NCBI RefSeq assembly: GCF_000429545.1
Contig: NZ_KE386914.1
Span: 93,007-157,006 of the forward strand
Source: Arenibacter certesii DSM 19833
GTDB lineage: Bacteria > Bacteroidota > Bacteroidia > Flavobacteriales > Flavobacteriaceae
Direction of reading: 5' to 3'
Length of the DNA stretch: 64,000 nt
The translations under genes and the position numbers were made by a program. Positions 1 to 9,258 of this stretch are shown one piece after another. The notes beneath the pieces were generated by a model. The model was not told the origin of the DNA, did no database searches, and saw only the letters and a program-made list of their open reading frames with translations. Numbering within the stretch: the stretch's first letter is position 1; every line of letters begins with the position of its first letter.

Positions 1-1
1 T

Positions 2-292
2 AGTTCAGAAGCATCAGATCGCAAAAAAGGTAAGAAAGATGATGTGGATAAGATCACCGCTAAAGAAATTAAGCTTATTGCCTCTACCATATCTGATGTG
101 GCAGATGACGATGGATGGGCATTTTTAGGAGATGTGGGCAGTCTATTACAGAAAAAGCAACCCAATTTTGACTCTAGAAATTACGGGTTTCAAAAGCTGA
201 CTCCCCTTATCAAATCCATTAAGAATTTTGAAATCGATCAACGGGAAAATACAAAGGGCCGTTTTAAATTAATATATGTAAGAAATAAGTAA
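2..292 (+). CDS. C-terminal part of a LOTUS/OST-HTH domain protein (probably NYN-LOTUS), cut by window edge
   Basis: The frame is open from base 2, so this is the 3' end of a gene that starts before the window; the GTG at 44 is not the real start. The first visible residues are a charged linker (SDRKKGKKDD). It is followed by a complete OST-HTH/LOTUS domain, recognisable by DDDGWAFLGDVGSLL, KKQPNFDSRNYGF and QKLTPLIKSIKNFEI. In bacteria this domain commonly follows an NYN (PIN-like) ribonuclease domain and is thought to bind RNA, so an NYN nuclease domain upstream is expected but not visible. The stop codon is at 290-292. Confidence 0.75.
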   Translation, partial: SSEASDRKKGKKDDVDKITAKEIKLIASTISDVADDDGWAFLGDVGSLLQKKQPNFDSRNYGFQKLTPLIKSIKNFEIDQRENTKGRFKLIYVRNK

Positions 293-514
293 AGGACCTA
301 GTTTATGTATGCCCAATTAGTGCTATGCTGTAATTAAAGCAGCCATATATGTTGTTTAGGTAGAACCTATCCTTGGCAGGTAATGCTGTTTGTTGCCATT
401 CTCTCTATATGGTGTACATGCGAAGTGGAGAATTCTTTAAGAAGCTGTTCTTCCTCTACACTTTAGGATTGATTAGTGGCGCATAGGCATACATCATAAT
501 TCTAAAATTAAAAC

Positions 515-1198
515 ATGAAAAATATTTTTGGTCTCTGCCTACTTTTATGCATTGTTAATTTAAATGCGCAAGATTCAGGTGATCATAAGACGGGCTTTTG
601 GTATCAATATGTTGGTCATAATAGGGTTTCGGAAAAAATGAGTGTATTAACGGAGGTGCAACTCCGCTATTTTGAACAGTCCAAAAATTTTCAGGAGCTC
701 GTTCTGCGGACGGGGGCAAATTACTCCTTTGCCAAGGAGGTGAATATCACATTGGGTTATGCCTATTTATTTACTGATGACACTTTTGAAGAATTCCCTG
801 ATGAAGAAAATATAAGAGAGCACCGTATTTTTGAACAAGTAACGTTAAAGCAGCAATTTTGGGAAATGTATCTGGAGCATCGATATGTTTTGGAACAGCG
901 ATTTCTGGATTTTGGGGATCAAAACGAGACCCAACACAGAGCTAGGTATCGCCTGCAGTTGACCCTGCCCCTTACCAATACCTTCTTTGTTAACCTTTCT
1001 GATGAAGTAATGCTAAATTTACAAGAGGATATTTTTAATCAGAACCGACTCTACGCAGGGCTAGGAGTACGTGTCACCAACAATCTAAATGTGGAAGCAG
1101 GGTTTTTAAAAACCCATTTTTCCCATGCTAATTATGAACGTCTCTTATTAGGGGTAACCTATAATCCGGACCTTAGGGGTTTCTTTAAAAAAAAGTAA
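515..1198 (+). CDS. DUF2490 family outer-membrane-type protein
   Basis: The 227-residue product begins with a Sec signal peptide (MKNIFGLCLLLCIVNLNAQ). The remainder is rich in alternating aromatic/polar segments typical of an outer-membrane beta-barrel: GFWYQYVGHNRVSEKMSV near the start and repeated Y/F-rich strands to the end (LLLGVTYNPDLRGFF). The layout and motifs fit DUF2490, a Bacteroidota family of unknown function predicted to be a porin-like barrel. The next gene starts 4 bases after the stop, so the two are very likely co-transcribed; no functional link is established. The 222-base gap upstream shows no clear promoter. Confidence 0.7.
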   Translation: MKNIFGLCLLLCIVNLNAQDSGDHKTGFWYQYVGHNRVSEKMSVLTEVQLRYFEQSKNFQELVLRTGANYSFAKEVNITLGYAYLFTDDTFEEFPDEENIREHRIFEQVTLKQQFWEMYLEHRYVLEQRFLDFGDQNETQHRARYRLQLTLPLTNTFFVNLSDEVMLNLQEDIFNQNRLYAGLGVRVTNNLNVEAGFLKTHFSHANYERLLLGVTYNPDLRGFFKKK

Positions 1199-1202
1199 TA
1201 CT

Positions 1203-2414
1203 ATGAATCTTCAAAAAGTAACTTTTACCAATTCAAATGGGGATACTTTGGTAGGCCGACTTGCTTTACCAGCCAATCAACAACCCCATAATTTTGTGCT
1301 GTTCGCTCATTGTTTTACATGCAATAAAAACTTTCCCGCCATACGGAATATTAGCAGGGCTTTGACCACTGAAGGTTTTGGAGTATTGCGTTTTGACTTT
1401 ACTGGACTGGGGGAAAGTGAGGGCGAATTTGCAGATACCAACTTCTCTGGCAACGTAGGGGATCTTGTGGAGGCAGCCAATTACTTAAAAGAGCACTACT
1501 CCTCCCCTTCCTTGATTATTGGTCATTCTCTAGGTGGAGCTGCCGCTATTTTGGCGTCAGAAGAAATAAGCTCAATTAAGGCCATTGCGACTATTGGTGC
1601 ACCATCGGATCCAAAGCATGTTACCCATATCTTTAAAGATAAATTGGAAACAATAGAGAATACTGGTGTTGCTGAAGTAAATGTTGGAGGGCGCAGTTTT
1701 ACGGTTAAGAATCAATTTCTAAACGATCTACGATCCCAATCCTTAAAAGAACGTATAAAGAACAATAGAAAAGCGCTCCTAATACTACATTCACCACAAG
1801 ATACTGTGGTTGGAATTAACAATTCGAAAGAAATATATCAAGCGGCACATCATCCCAAAAGTTTTGTAAGTCTAGATGGAGCCGATCATTTATTGAGCAA
1901 TGTAGAGGATGGAAAATATACTGGAAACCTAATTGCGGCATGGGCCAAACGATATTTAGATTTTCCTAAAAGCGCACCTCTGGATACAGACCACCAGGTT
2001 GTGGCCAGTTTGGACAAAAACGATGGGTTTACCACCGAAATGAAAATAGGCAACCATTATATTACTGCAGATGAACCTATTTCTTTTGGCGGAAATGATT
2101 TTGGGCCATCACCCTACGAATTAGTATCCGCTGGATTATCGGCATGTACGGCAATGACCATACAGATGTATACTAAAAGAAAAAAATGGCCGCTAGAAAA
2201 TGTTCAAGTACATACCTCTTATAAAAAGGTACACGCTAAAGACTGTGAAAATTGTGAATCGGACAATTCCAAGATAGATACATTTGAAAGGGAAATAAAA
2301 CTAGTGGGTACTTTAGCTGCACCTCAGATTGCCAAAATATTAGAAATTGCCGATAAGTGTCCCGTACATAGAACCCTAGAAACTAAGATCCACATTTCTA
2401 CCAAAATTGTGTAG
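1203..2414 (+). CDS. Bifunctional alpha/beta hydrolase - OsmC family fusion protein
   Basis: The 403-residue protein joins two domains. Residues about 1-250 are an alpha/beta hydrolase with the nucleophile elbow GHSLGG (Ser109), an acid in the HSPQDTVV stretch and a histidine in GADHLLS. Residues about 265-403 are an OsmC/Ohr domain with the two cysteines expected for peroxide reduction: Cys315 in SAGLSACTAMT and Cys386 in DKCPVHRTLE. OsmC proteins reduce organic hydroperoxides, and this fusion architecture is known in several bacterial phyla; the hydrolase substrate is unknown. It starts 4 bases after the DUF2490 gene. The cytoplasm is the likely location, as no signal peptide is seen. Confidence 0.85.
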   Translation: MNLQKVTFTNSNGDTLVGRLALPANQQPHNFVLFAHCFTCNKNFPAIRNISRALTTEGFGVLRFDFTGLGESEGEFADTNFSGNVGDLVEAANYLKEHYSSPSLIIGHSLGGAAAILASEEISSIKAIATIGAPSDPKHVTHIFKDKLETIENTGVAEVNVGGRSFTVKNQFLNDLRSQSLKERIKNNRKALLILHSPQDTVVGINNSKEIYQAAHHPKSFVSLDGADHLLSNVEDGKYTGNLIAAWAKRYLDFPKSAPLDTDHQVVASLDKNDGFTTEMKIGNHYITADEPISFGGNDFGPSPYELVSAGLSACTAMTIQMYTKRKKWPLENVQVHTSYKKVHAKDCENCESDNSKIDTFEREIKLVGTLAAPQIAKILEIADKCPVHRTLETKIHISTKIV

Positions 2415-2520
2415 ATAGGTGAAGATCCTGATCGATAGTGTTAAAATCCTTTTGATTTATGGTTGATGTCCCCCAAAATTATACTTAACTTTATCTTTTT
2501 ATAACTAAAAATAGTTAAAC

Positions 2521-3108
2521 ATGAAAAAAATACAATTAGTATCTCTAAGCCTTCTATTATTTGCAAGCTACAGTTGCAAAGAAGTAAAAAAAGAGAGTGA
2601 GAACGCAATTGATGGTATTGAATCCAAAATGGAGGAGATAACAGAAGAAGAGGAAGTGAAAGTCCTTAGGTTTTCAATGGAACCGAAAAGTGATAGTAAC
2701 GTTACGGGTGATGTAACCTTTACGGAGGAAAATGGCACCGTTAGAATGCAAGCTACCCTGACAGGCTTAACTCCTGGTGAACATGCAATTCATATTCACG
2801 AGAAAGCAGATTGTTCTGCTGCAGATGGTACGTCTACCGGTGGGCATTGGAATCCTACTTTTGCACAACACGGAAAATGGGGAGATGAAGCGGGTTACCA
2901 CCGTGGAGATATTGGGAACTTAACAGCAGATGCAGATGGTAATGCTACTGTAGATTTCTCAACTGACGAGTGGTGTCTAGGTTGTGATGATGAAACTAAA
3001 AATATTATCGGCAAGGCAGTGATTGTTCATCAAGGAGTTGACGATTTTGTTACTCAGCCTACTGGTGATGCAGGTGGAAGAGTAAGTTGTACCGGTATAA
3101 TAGAATAA
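2521..3108 (+). CDS. sodC: Cu/Zn superoxide dismutase-like lipoprotein
   Basis: The 195-residue product starts with a lipoprotein signal (lipobox ending at Cys19) and a charged linker, then a SodC fold. Metal ligands are all present: His91 and His93 in HAIHIHE, bridging His109 in GGHWNP, His117, His127 and Asp130 (YHRGD), and Cu ligand His170 (VIVHQ). Cys98 and Cys190 (GGRVSCTG) match the conserved disulfide. SodC dismutates superoxide outside the cytoplasm. An extra Cys pair (WCLGCDD, residues 152-155) is not part of the classical site. The gene is monocistronic, with its own downstream terminator. The symbol is by family; the assignment is strong. Confidence 0.92.
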   Translation: MKKIQLVSLSLLLFASYSCKEVKKESENAIDGIESKMEEITEEEEVKVLRFSMEPKSDSNVTGDVTFTEENGTVRMQATLTGLTPGEHAIHIHEKADCSAADGTSTGGHWNPTFAQHGKWGDEAGYHRGDIGNLTADADGNATVDFSTDEWCLGCDDETKNIIGKAVIVHQGVDDFVTQPTGDAGGRVSCTGIIE

Positions 3109-3128
3109 ATTTTATTTTGATTAATCTT

Positions 3129-3159
3129 AAAAGCTGTCCTTATAGGCAGCTTTTTTTTT
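3129..3159 (+). terminator. Rho-independent terminator of the sodC-like gene
   Basis: The stem AAAGCTG...CAGCTTT, extended by CC/GG with one bulged T, is followed directly by a run of nine T residues on the plus strand, 20 bases after the stop codon. Confidence 0.8.
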
Positions 3160-3241
3160 ACACCTAATTTAACCGACTTCAATTAGTTAAAATTGATTTA
3201 TTAAAATACTTATTGTATTTTCCTGGGATAAATTGGGAGCC

Positions 3242-4330
3242 ATGGTAAACAAAAGACGCATTTTCATTCAAAACACAGGTATTATCGCAGCCACTGCAGC
3301 ATTTTCCCCTAATGTATTGTTATCTGCCACTAGACCCGCAAAAGAGAAACTAGGGGTTGCCCTAGTGGGTTTGGGGTATTATAGTAAGGACCTCCTCGCT
3401 CCTGCCCTACAGCTGACAAAAAACTGTGAACTTAGGGGAATTGTGACTGGAAGCCCAGATAAAATTCCCGCCTGGAAGGCTAATTATGGAATTAAAGACA
3501 AGAATATATATGACTATCAAAATTTTGATGATATAGCCAACAACCCAGATATAGATGTGGTTTATGTGGTTTTACCACCATCCATGCATGCAGAATATAC
3601 GATTAGGGCTGCCAAGGCTGGAAAACATGTTTGGTGCGAAAAACCTATGGCTCCCTCTGTAGCCGAATGTGAGGCTATGATTAAAGCATGTAAAGACAAT
3701 AAAGTAAAATTGGCTATCGGATACCGCTGTCAGCACGATCCAAACATTCAGGCGTATATGAAAGTAGGGAATGATCGTCCGTTTGGAAAGGTAAAAATGA
3801 TTAGCTCAGCAGCTGGTTATTTTGACGGGAGGACCGACCATTGGAAACAAAGCAAAGCAATGGGTGGTGGTGCTATGGGGGATATGGGAGTTTATGCTTT
3901 ACAAGGAGCCCGATTGGCAACAGGAGAGGAGCCTATCTCCGTACTGGCACAAGCTTCTACTACGCGACCTAAAATATATCATGAAGTGGAAGAAACCATG
4001 ATGTTTCAGTTAGAATTTCCCAGTGGTGCCTTGGCAGCATGCCATACCAGTTTTGGAATCAATATGAACCACTTACATATTACCTATGAAAATGGATGGT
4101 TAAAAATGCAACCACATTCCAGCTATAGTGGCAACAATGGAAGTATGTCTAATGGCACCATTATAAATTTCCCTATTCCAAACCAACAGGCCAAGCAAAT
4201 GGATGAGGATGCCCATGCAATCTTAAATAATATGGACTTAATAGCGCCAGGAGAAGAAGGTTTGCGTGATATTGTAGTGGTAGAATCAATCTATAAATCG
4301 GCTGCACAACAATGTGCGATTATGATATAG
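3242..4330 (+). CDS. Gfo/Idh/MocA family oxidoreductase, exported (Tat-type signal)
   Basis: The 362-residue NAD(P)-dependent oxidoreductase has a twin-arginine-like signal (NKRRIFIQNTG) and a hydrophobic segment, so it probably acts in the periplasm. The Rossmann motif is VALVGLGYY, the catalytic-lysine motif is CEKPMAPS, and the C-terminal domain shows GAMGDMGVYAL, all usual for the family. An upstream TTG (3233) would add three residues; the ATG at 3242 is preferred because it directly precedes the RR signal. Family members oxidise or reduce sugars; glucose-fructose oxidoreductase-type enzymes are the closest exported type. The substrate cannot be read from sequence. It is monocistronic and convergent with the next gene. 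Confidence 0.85.
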   Translation: MVNKRRIFIQNTGIIAATAAFSPNVLLSATRPAKEKLGVALVGLGYYSKDLLAPALQLTKNCELRGIVTGSPDKIPAWKANYGIKDKNIYDYQNFDDIANNPDIDVVYVVLPPSMHAEYTIRAAKAGKHVWCEKPMAPSVAECEAMIKACKDNKVKLAIGYRCQHDPNIQAYMKVGNDRPFGKVKMISSAAGYFDGRTDHWKQSKAMGGGAMGDMGVYALQGARLATGEEPISVLAQASTTRPKIYHEVEETMMFQLEFPSGALAACHTSFGINMNHLHITYENGWLKMQPHSSYSGNNGSMSNGTIINFPIPNQQAKQMDEDAHAILNNMDLIAPGEEGLRDIVVVESIYKSAAQQCAIMI

Positions 4331-4420
4331 ATTATAGAGTAGCAGTATTATTTCCGATCTTTAATCAGCAATTAATATCCCTTCAAAACTACTGATCCCA
4401 ATACGAACTAGGAGATATTC

Positions 4421-5350
4421 TTATTGCTCAGAAAACCTGTTGACGGTAAATTTTTTAAGAGCGTGACTTTGGACGGACCACACGTGTAGATTCCCTTCGT
4501 CATCAACTTGCAATCCGGCCGCAATTCCGAAGTGAACCTTACTTTTACCAGTAAAAGATTTGGATAACACCTTCTTCATTATAGGGAGAAAGGAATTTGT
4601 TTTACTAACCAGAATTAAATCGGCATACCCTAAATTATTGTCACCGTTGTAGAATCCAATGGCGTAAATAGCGTTATTATCCCTAATCAGATTTATGGAT
4701 TGATAGGCAGGCCAGTCCAACGGGGCAGAAAAGCTTGCGAGTTTCTTTTTTACGTTTTCTTCGGGTTTAATATGGTAGAAATCCCAATTACGAGAGTCCC
4801 AATTACCGACCACCATCAAGCTGTAATTTTCCAATGCCAATAATCCTACCGCTCCAGCAGTTTGTTTTTCGGGTTCGCCATGTCTATCTATAACAATAGT
4901 AGGCTGTGCTTTATAAAGGAGGGTGGTCCTATAATTATAAACGCACACTTTGGAGGTTGTTTTACTGTAATTATCTTCAATTCCAACAGCTAACAGTCCA
5001 TTACTAACTTGGAAACCACCAGCATGCCTGTATGGTTCCTTCTTAAGGGAAATAAGTTTATCGGATTTAAGGGTACCTAAATCTACTTGTAAAATATAGG
5101 CTTTGGAAAATGAACTTCCTGAGGCTAATAATTTTTCTTTTCCATTTTGCTGGATAACCTGTACCCCTTGCAAATGACCTCCCTTAGTGGGCACCTTTAT
5201 TATATTTCTCACGAGAAAAATTTCTGGAACGGAGCTGATAGATCTAAAGGCATTGGGCACATCTTTTACTTGTTGGCCAAAACTTGATATAGGGATCAAA
5301 CCAAGAAATAACATTATAATAAGGGAGCTCCTCCTATTTCGTACACCCAT
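4421..5350 (-). CDS. Secreted hypothetical protein
   Basis: I do not recognise a family. The reading frame extends upstream to 5410, but the ATG at 5350 is preferred because it begins MGVRNRRSSLIIMLFLG, a good signal peptide ending near SSFGQQ; the upstream extension is Cys/Tyr-rich and not signal-like. The mature part (about 290 residues) has repeated short beta-strand blocks with aromatic/Asn-rich turns (for example NWDSRNWDFYHI and AIGFYNGDNNLGYADLIL). This could form a beta-propeller-like fold, which is inference. Its 3' end faces the Gfo/Idh/MocA gene. Confidence 0.6.
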   Translation of the reverse strand: MGVRNRRSSLIIMLFLGLIPISSFGQQVKDVPNAFRSISSVPEIFLVRNIIKVPTKGGHLQGVQVIQQNGKEKLLASGSSFSKAYILQVDLGTLKSDKLISLKKEPYRHAGGFQVSNGLLAVGIEDNYSKTTSKVCVYNYRTTLLYKAQPTIVIDRHGEPEKQTAGAVGLLALENYSLMVVGNWDSRNWDFYHIKPEENVKKKLASFSAPLDWPAYQSINLIRDNNAIYAIGFYNGDNNLGYADLILVSKTNSFLPIMKKVLSKSFTGKSKVHFGIAAGLQVDDEGNLHVWSVQSHALKKFTVNRFSEQ

Positions 5351-5470
5351 GGTTTTATAAAAGTGGATAAATATCTTCGTGCAATAGTACATTCTACAAT
5401 TTAGATACAATTAAAATATTCTCCAAATACGATTGCTAGGAGTCAATAGTAAAAGGGGAGAAGAGTTAAT

Positions 5471-5501
5471 AATGTAAAAAAATGAATTATTTTTTTACAT
5501 T
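5471..5501. terminator. Perfect AT-rich 13-bp hairpin between two minus-strand genes
   Basis: AATGTAAAAAAAT (5471-5483) is perfectly complementary to ATTTTTTTACATT (5489-5501) around a 5-base loop. It lies downstream of the DUF2179 gene and upstream of the secreted hypothetical gene. It could act as a weak A/T-type terminator, but there is no GC core. Confidence 0.4.
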
Positions 5502-5542
5502 ACTAACTTTAAAGAATTTAATAGAATATAATTCCCCACTAT

Positions 5543-6145
5543 TTACTTTCTTTTTAATTGAATCCACCTAAAGCCAATTCCCTTTGGTACTTCTTCCGAT
5601 AGGTCTGCTTCACTAACCATTTTTACCCCTTCAATGGTGTAGAATGCATTAGGGTGGTATTTGTTAATTGCTTCGGTCAAATTGTTTAGCAAATCCCTTT
5701 TTAGGACTAAAAAAACAACGTTCACTTTCCCTGTACTACCTTCTCCATCTAGCATGGAATAGCGATAATCGTTCTCTTTTAAGAAATCTAGAAATTGATG
5801 AACTGGTTCCTTTGTGATTAATCTTAACACCACACGGCCCAGAGCCAGTCTCTCCTCTATATACATTCCTACGTAAGTCCCTGTTGCAAATCCACTTGCA
5901 TAGGCTATATAAGAGAAAACATTATCTATATTACTAATTATCTGTCCTATGGCCAATAACCAAATAAGAGCTTCAAAAAAACCTAAAATAGGGGCAATAT
6001 TCTTTTTCCCGCTCATAACAAATATGATCCGGATGGTAGAAATGGAAACATCTCCGATCCTTGCCACAAAAATTAACAGAGGAATGATTACATAGTTTAA
6101 AACTCCCTCACTTACTCCAAAATTTTCGTAAAAAAATTGCTCCAT
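5543..6145 (-). CDS. UPF0316 / DUF2179-type membrane protein
   Basis: The 200-residue protein has an N-terminal membrane domain of about three helices (VIIPLLIFVARIGDVS, a helix around ILGFFEALIWLLAIG and one around YIAYASGFATG). A cytoplasmic C-terminal DUF2179-type domain follows from about residue 110 (VVLRLITKEPVHQFLDFLKE, FYTIEGVKMVSE). The ARIGDVSISTIRIIF stretch is typical of UPF0316 (DUF5698 plus DUF2179). The function is unknown; DUF2179 domains recur in membrane proteins and may sense a ligand. It is divergent from the helicase gene and has a good flavobacterial-type promoter about 65 bases upstream. Confidence 0.85.
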   Translation of the reverse strand: MEQFFYENFGVSEGVLNYVIIPLLIFVARIGDVSISTIRIIFVMSGKKNIAPILGFFEALIWLLAIGQIISNIDNVFSYIAYASGFATGTYVGMYIEERLALGRVVLRLITKEPVHQFLDFLKENDYRYSMLDGEGSTGKVNVVFLVLKRDLLNNLTEAINKYHPNAFYTIEGVKMVSEADLSEEVPKGIGFRWIQLKRK

Positions 6146-6209
6146 AATTTAAATTTCTTATAAAAAAGTAACAACCAACGGTTAAAAAAAAGTTGTTTGT
6201 TTGAAGATG

Positions 6210-6237
6210 CAAAGGTATTCAATCAGCTTATAACCAA
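6210..6237 (-). promoter_or_regulatory. Flavobacterial-type sigma-70 promoter for the DUF2179 gene
   Basis: Read on the minus strand, TTG (6237-6235), 17 bases, then TACCTTTG (6217-6210) match the TTG-N17-23-TAnnTTTG consensus known for Flavobacterium. The site is about 65 bases upstream of the ATG at 6145. Confidence 0.6.
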
Positions 6238-6403
6238 TAAGAAAAATCAAAAAAGTTTAAAAAAGGTTTATCTCAGGATTAGTTTTATGAAGATTACGGG
6301 AAGTAGTACGTTATGGACCGAATTCACACCCTTATTTTTCATAGAATAACCCTATATTTACTTATTAGGCATGGATAGAAACCCTACATCTTGAATGTAA
6401 AAC

Positions 6404-8767
6404 ATGGAGAATCTGAAGGAAAATTTAAATGATCAACAATTAGAAGCTGTAACAGAAACAGAAGGCTATGTTAGAGTGATTGCTGGTGCAGGTTCGGGAA
6501 AAACTAAAGCACTTACCCAAAGATACGCCTACATTGTGGACGCCTTGGGAATTAACACTTCTAATATCCTTTGCGTAACTTTCACCAATAAAGCCGCACA
6601 AGAGATGCGGAAACGAGTAAAAAAACTGGTTGGTACCAATTCCGACTTGAGTTATATCACGACTTATCACGGATTTTGTGTTCGCGTATTAAGGGAAGAC
6701 ATCAATAAGATTGCCTACCCGAAAAATTTTATTATTATGGATGTTGAAGATCAAAAGACGGTTCTTCGACAAGTTTATGCCGAACGGGGCCTAACTTCTA
6801 AAGTCTTCACTTTTAAACAAGTATTACGATATATAAGCAAGCAGAAATCCACACAAGAATATTTGCGATATATCCTTGAATCCAAGAAGCAAGAAACTGA
6901 TAACGAAATAGAAAAAATATTTAGACGATATCTAGAAAAACAACAGCGGAATTTTGCTTTGGATTTTGATGACTTGCTAAATTTTACCCTTTACCTATTT
7001 ATAAACAACCCAGACGTACTTGAAAAATGGCAAAAAAGGCTGCACTATATTCAAGTTGACGAAACCCAGGACAGTTCGCAAAAACAATTTATGTTAATTG
7101 AGCTGCTTTCTCAATACCATAAGAACCTATTTGTTGTTGGCGACCCAGACCAAACTATTTACGAGTGGCGAGGGGCCAAACCTGAAATCTTGGTCGATTT
7201 TGATAAGCAATTCCCAGAGTCAAAGACCATCATAATGAATCAAAATTACCGGTCCACTCCCAATATTCTAAGTCTTGGCAATCATATAATAAAAAACAAC
7301 AAGATCCGGGTAGATAAAGATATGTTTACAGAAAACCCGAAAGGGGTTGATGTGGTCCATTTCCATGCTCAGAATGATTACGAAGAGGGCTTATGGGTTG
7401 CTAACGAGATAAAAAGACTCCTATCCGAAGAAAACTGTACGTATTCCGATGTGGCCATATTATACAGGGCCAATCATATTTCGCGCAGTATTGAACAATC
7501 CCTAATAAGGGAAAATATTCCTTATTCCGTTTTTGGTGGAATACGGTTCTTTGAGCGGAAAGAAATCAAGGATGTTTTGGCATATTTAAGATTAATCCAA
7601 TTTGAGGACGATTTTTCTTTTTTAAGAATAGTCAATACCCCAAGCAGAGGTTTAGGCAAGAAGTTCCTTGAAAGTGTTGCCAAAATTGCTGATCAGCAAA
7701 ATACCTCACTATACACCGCATTAAAGGATAACCTAAAACACAGAGAGTTAAGTCGTAAAGGAGCTATAGAGTTTGTTCAACTAATAGAAAAGTACAAAAA
7801 AGAAAAAATAGATTTTATTGTATCCGACCTAGTAAAGGCAGTGATGGATGAAAGTGGTCTTACCTCCTACTACAGAACCGATGGTGATACGGACAGACTA
7901 GATAATATCAAAGAACTTCAGAACTCCATTATTTTATTGGAAACGCAGGATGAGGCGCCTATTGACCTAATGGAATATTTACAAGAAATTGCGCTTTATA
8001 CCGATATGGATATAGAGGACGATAGCAATGATAGAATTAAATTAATGACTATCCACACTTCTAAAGGCTTGGAGTTTCCTTTCGTTTTTTTGTGTGGTTT
8101 TACAGAAGGGATACTACCAAGTGCCATGGCTATTAAGGAAAGGCGGGCAAAAGCCATTGAAGAAGAAAGACGATTGACCTATGTTGCTATAACAAGAGCA
8201 GAAAAGGCATTCTATATGACTGAATCCGAGGGGTATAATTTTAGCTTAGGGACTAGTAAATATCCCTCACGTTTTCTATTTGAAATAAGCGATAATTATT
8301 ACGTTAGTAAAGGAGAATTGAGCCAAGAGATTATTAAGGCAGCCAAAGCGCAATTGAAGTCAGACACTACGCAGCAATTAATTCAGAAGAAATTTGAAGT
8401 TGGGGATATTGTTCACCATCAAATTTGGAAAGAAGGCAAAGTAATTGCAGTAAACGATGTAAAAGGAGAATACCAGATAGAGTTTTTGGAAATAGGCAAG
8501 ACGAAACCCATAACTTATGAATTTAAGGGACTGACTAAGGTTGAGGGTTCTTCGGAACCGACCGGAGATGATAAAAATAAAAAAACGGATCTAGAAGAAG
8601 ATTGGACCGCTTTAATAGAAGAAAAAGATAGGAAGAGAGGGAGTCAGCTCCTTAAAAATGATGAAGAAGAGCAACCTCCAGCCAATAAGAATGAAAAAGG
8701 CAACAGCAAACAGTCTAAAGAAAAAGACAATAATCTGTGGTCAAGGCTAAAGGACCTGTGGTCGTAA
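6404..8767 (+). CDS. UvrD/PcrA-type ATP-dependent DNA helicase (SF1A)
   Basis: The 787-residue superfamily 1A 3'-5' helicase has all core motifs: Walker A AGAGSGKT (residues 27-34), motif Ia-like CVTFTNKAAQEM, Walker B VDETQDSS, VGDPDQTIYEWRGA (motif III), NYRST (motif IV), MTIHTSKGLEFPFVFL (motif V) and EEERRLTYVAITRA (motif VI). After about residue 690 come a tudor-like VGDIVHHQIWKEGKVI segment, as in PcrA, and a highly charged Lys/Glu-rich tail. It is likely to act in nucleotide-excision repair or conflict resolution. It stands alone, divergent from the DUF2179 gene. Whether it is the UvrD or the PcrA orthologue is not decided, so no symbol is given. Confidence 0.9.
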   Translation: MENLKENLNDQQLEAVTETEGYVRVIAGAGSGKTKALTQRYAYIVDALGINTSNILCVTFTNKAAQEMRKRVKKLVGTNSDLSYITTYHGFCVRVLREDINKIAYPKNFIIMDVEDQKTVLRQVYAERGLTSKVFTFKQVLRYISKQKSTQEYLRYILESKKQETDNEIEKIFRRYLEKQQRNFALDFDDLLNFTLYLFINNPDVLEKWQKRLHYIQVDETQDSSQKQFMLIELLSQYHKNLFVVGDPDQTIYEWRGAKPEILVDFDKQFPESKTIIMNQNYRSTPNILSLGNHIIKNNKIRVDKDMFTENPKGVDVVHFHAQNDYEEGLWVANEIKRLLSEENCTYSDVAILYRANHISRSIEQSLIRENIPYSVFGGIRFFERKEIKDVLAYLRLIQFEDDFSFLRIVNTPSRGLGKKFLESVAKIADQQNTSLYTALKDNLKHRELSRKGAIEFVQLIEKYKKEKIDFIVSDLVKAVMDESGLTSYYRTDGDTDRLDNIKELQNSIILLETQDEAPIDLMEYLQEIALYTDMDIEDDSNDRIKLMTIHTSKGLEFPFVFLCGFTEGILPSAMAIKERRAKAIEEERRLTYVAITRAEKAFYMTESEGYNFSLGTSKYPSRFLFEISDNYYVSKGELSQEIIKAAKAQLKSDTTQQLIQKKFEVGDIVHHQIWKEGKVIAVNDVKGEYQIEFLEIGKTKPITYEFKGLTKVEGSSEPTGDDKNKKTDLEEDWTALIEEKDRKRGSQLLKNDEEEQPPANKNEKGNSKQSKEKDNNLWSRLKDLWS

Positions 8768-9075
8768 GTTTAAATTGGGCTCATTAGTTTAGTGTCTTAA
8801 TTGTTTAGATTACCTTTTACAATCTGTTCAAAACACAAATTTCAAGGATTATCCTCTAATACTATTTCAGTCTTAAGCCTAATTATATAGTCCTTACCTC
8901 ATGAATCACTTCTACCCTACTTTAGATTAATTTATTTTAAATTTTAGGAAGGTATGTAGCTTACCTAATTTTGTTAATTTAGGACTTTTATAAGATGTGT
9001 TAGTTAATTTTAGTAGGTTCGAAATCCGTATGGATGTATCTACTAAAAATTCAATAATCAATAAAAATTACCAAT
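8768..9075. other. Intergenic region with a structured hairpin near its end
   Basis: This 308-base AT-rich gap lies between the helicase gene and a small ORF. I see no protein-like frame or tRNA. The only clear structure is the nested hairpin at 9008-9048, listed separately. Confidence 0.6.
9008..9048. other. Nested inverted repeat upstream of a small ORF
   Basis: TTTTAGTAG (9008-9016) pairs perfectly with CTACTAAAA (9040-9048). Inside, ATCC (9024-9027) pairs with GGAT (9032-9035). The left arm is followed by GTTCGAAATCC, which resembles a tRNA T-arm, but no acceptor, D-arm or anticodon stem can be built around it. It could be a leader structure for the small ORF at 9076. Confidence 0.4.
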
Positions 9076-9258
9076 ATGAGAGCATTAACGGCTTCAATGA
9101 TAAATTTACTCGCCGCTGTCCGTACGTACCTTGAAAGGGGGAAATATAAAATTTCATTCAAAATATTTCTTATAATAATAGGTGCTTTAAGTATTTACGC
9201 TGCAGGAGAAAGATTAGGAGAGTTTCTCTTCTACATTACTAACAAAAACTTATTTTAA
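9076..9258 (+). CDS. Small hypothetical protein with one membrane segment
   Basis: The 60-residue product has a cationic centre (RTYLERGKYKISFK) followed by one hydrophobic segment (IFLIIIGALSIYAAG, about residues 30-44). No family is recognised. Support is limited to a proper ATG, an A-rich leader and an amphipathic/TM organisation typical of small inner-membrane proteins. The upstream gap contains a hairpin (9008-9048). It may be non-coding. Confidence 0.4.
   Translation: MRALTASMINLLAAVRTYLERGKYKISFKIFLIIIGALSIYAAGERLGEFLFYITNKNLF

Noticed and set aside
9017..9027. T-arm-like GTTCGAAATCC suggesting a tRNA
   Set aside because: No matching acceptor stem, D-arm or anticodon arm within 80 bases on either strand; explained by the nested hairpin.
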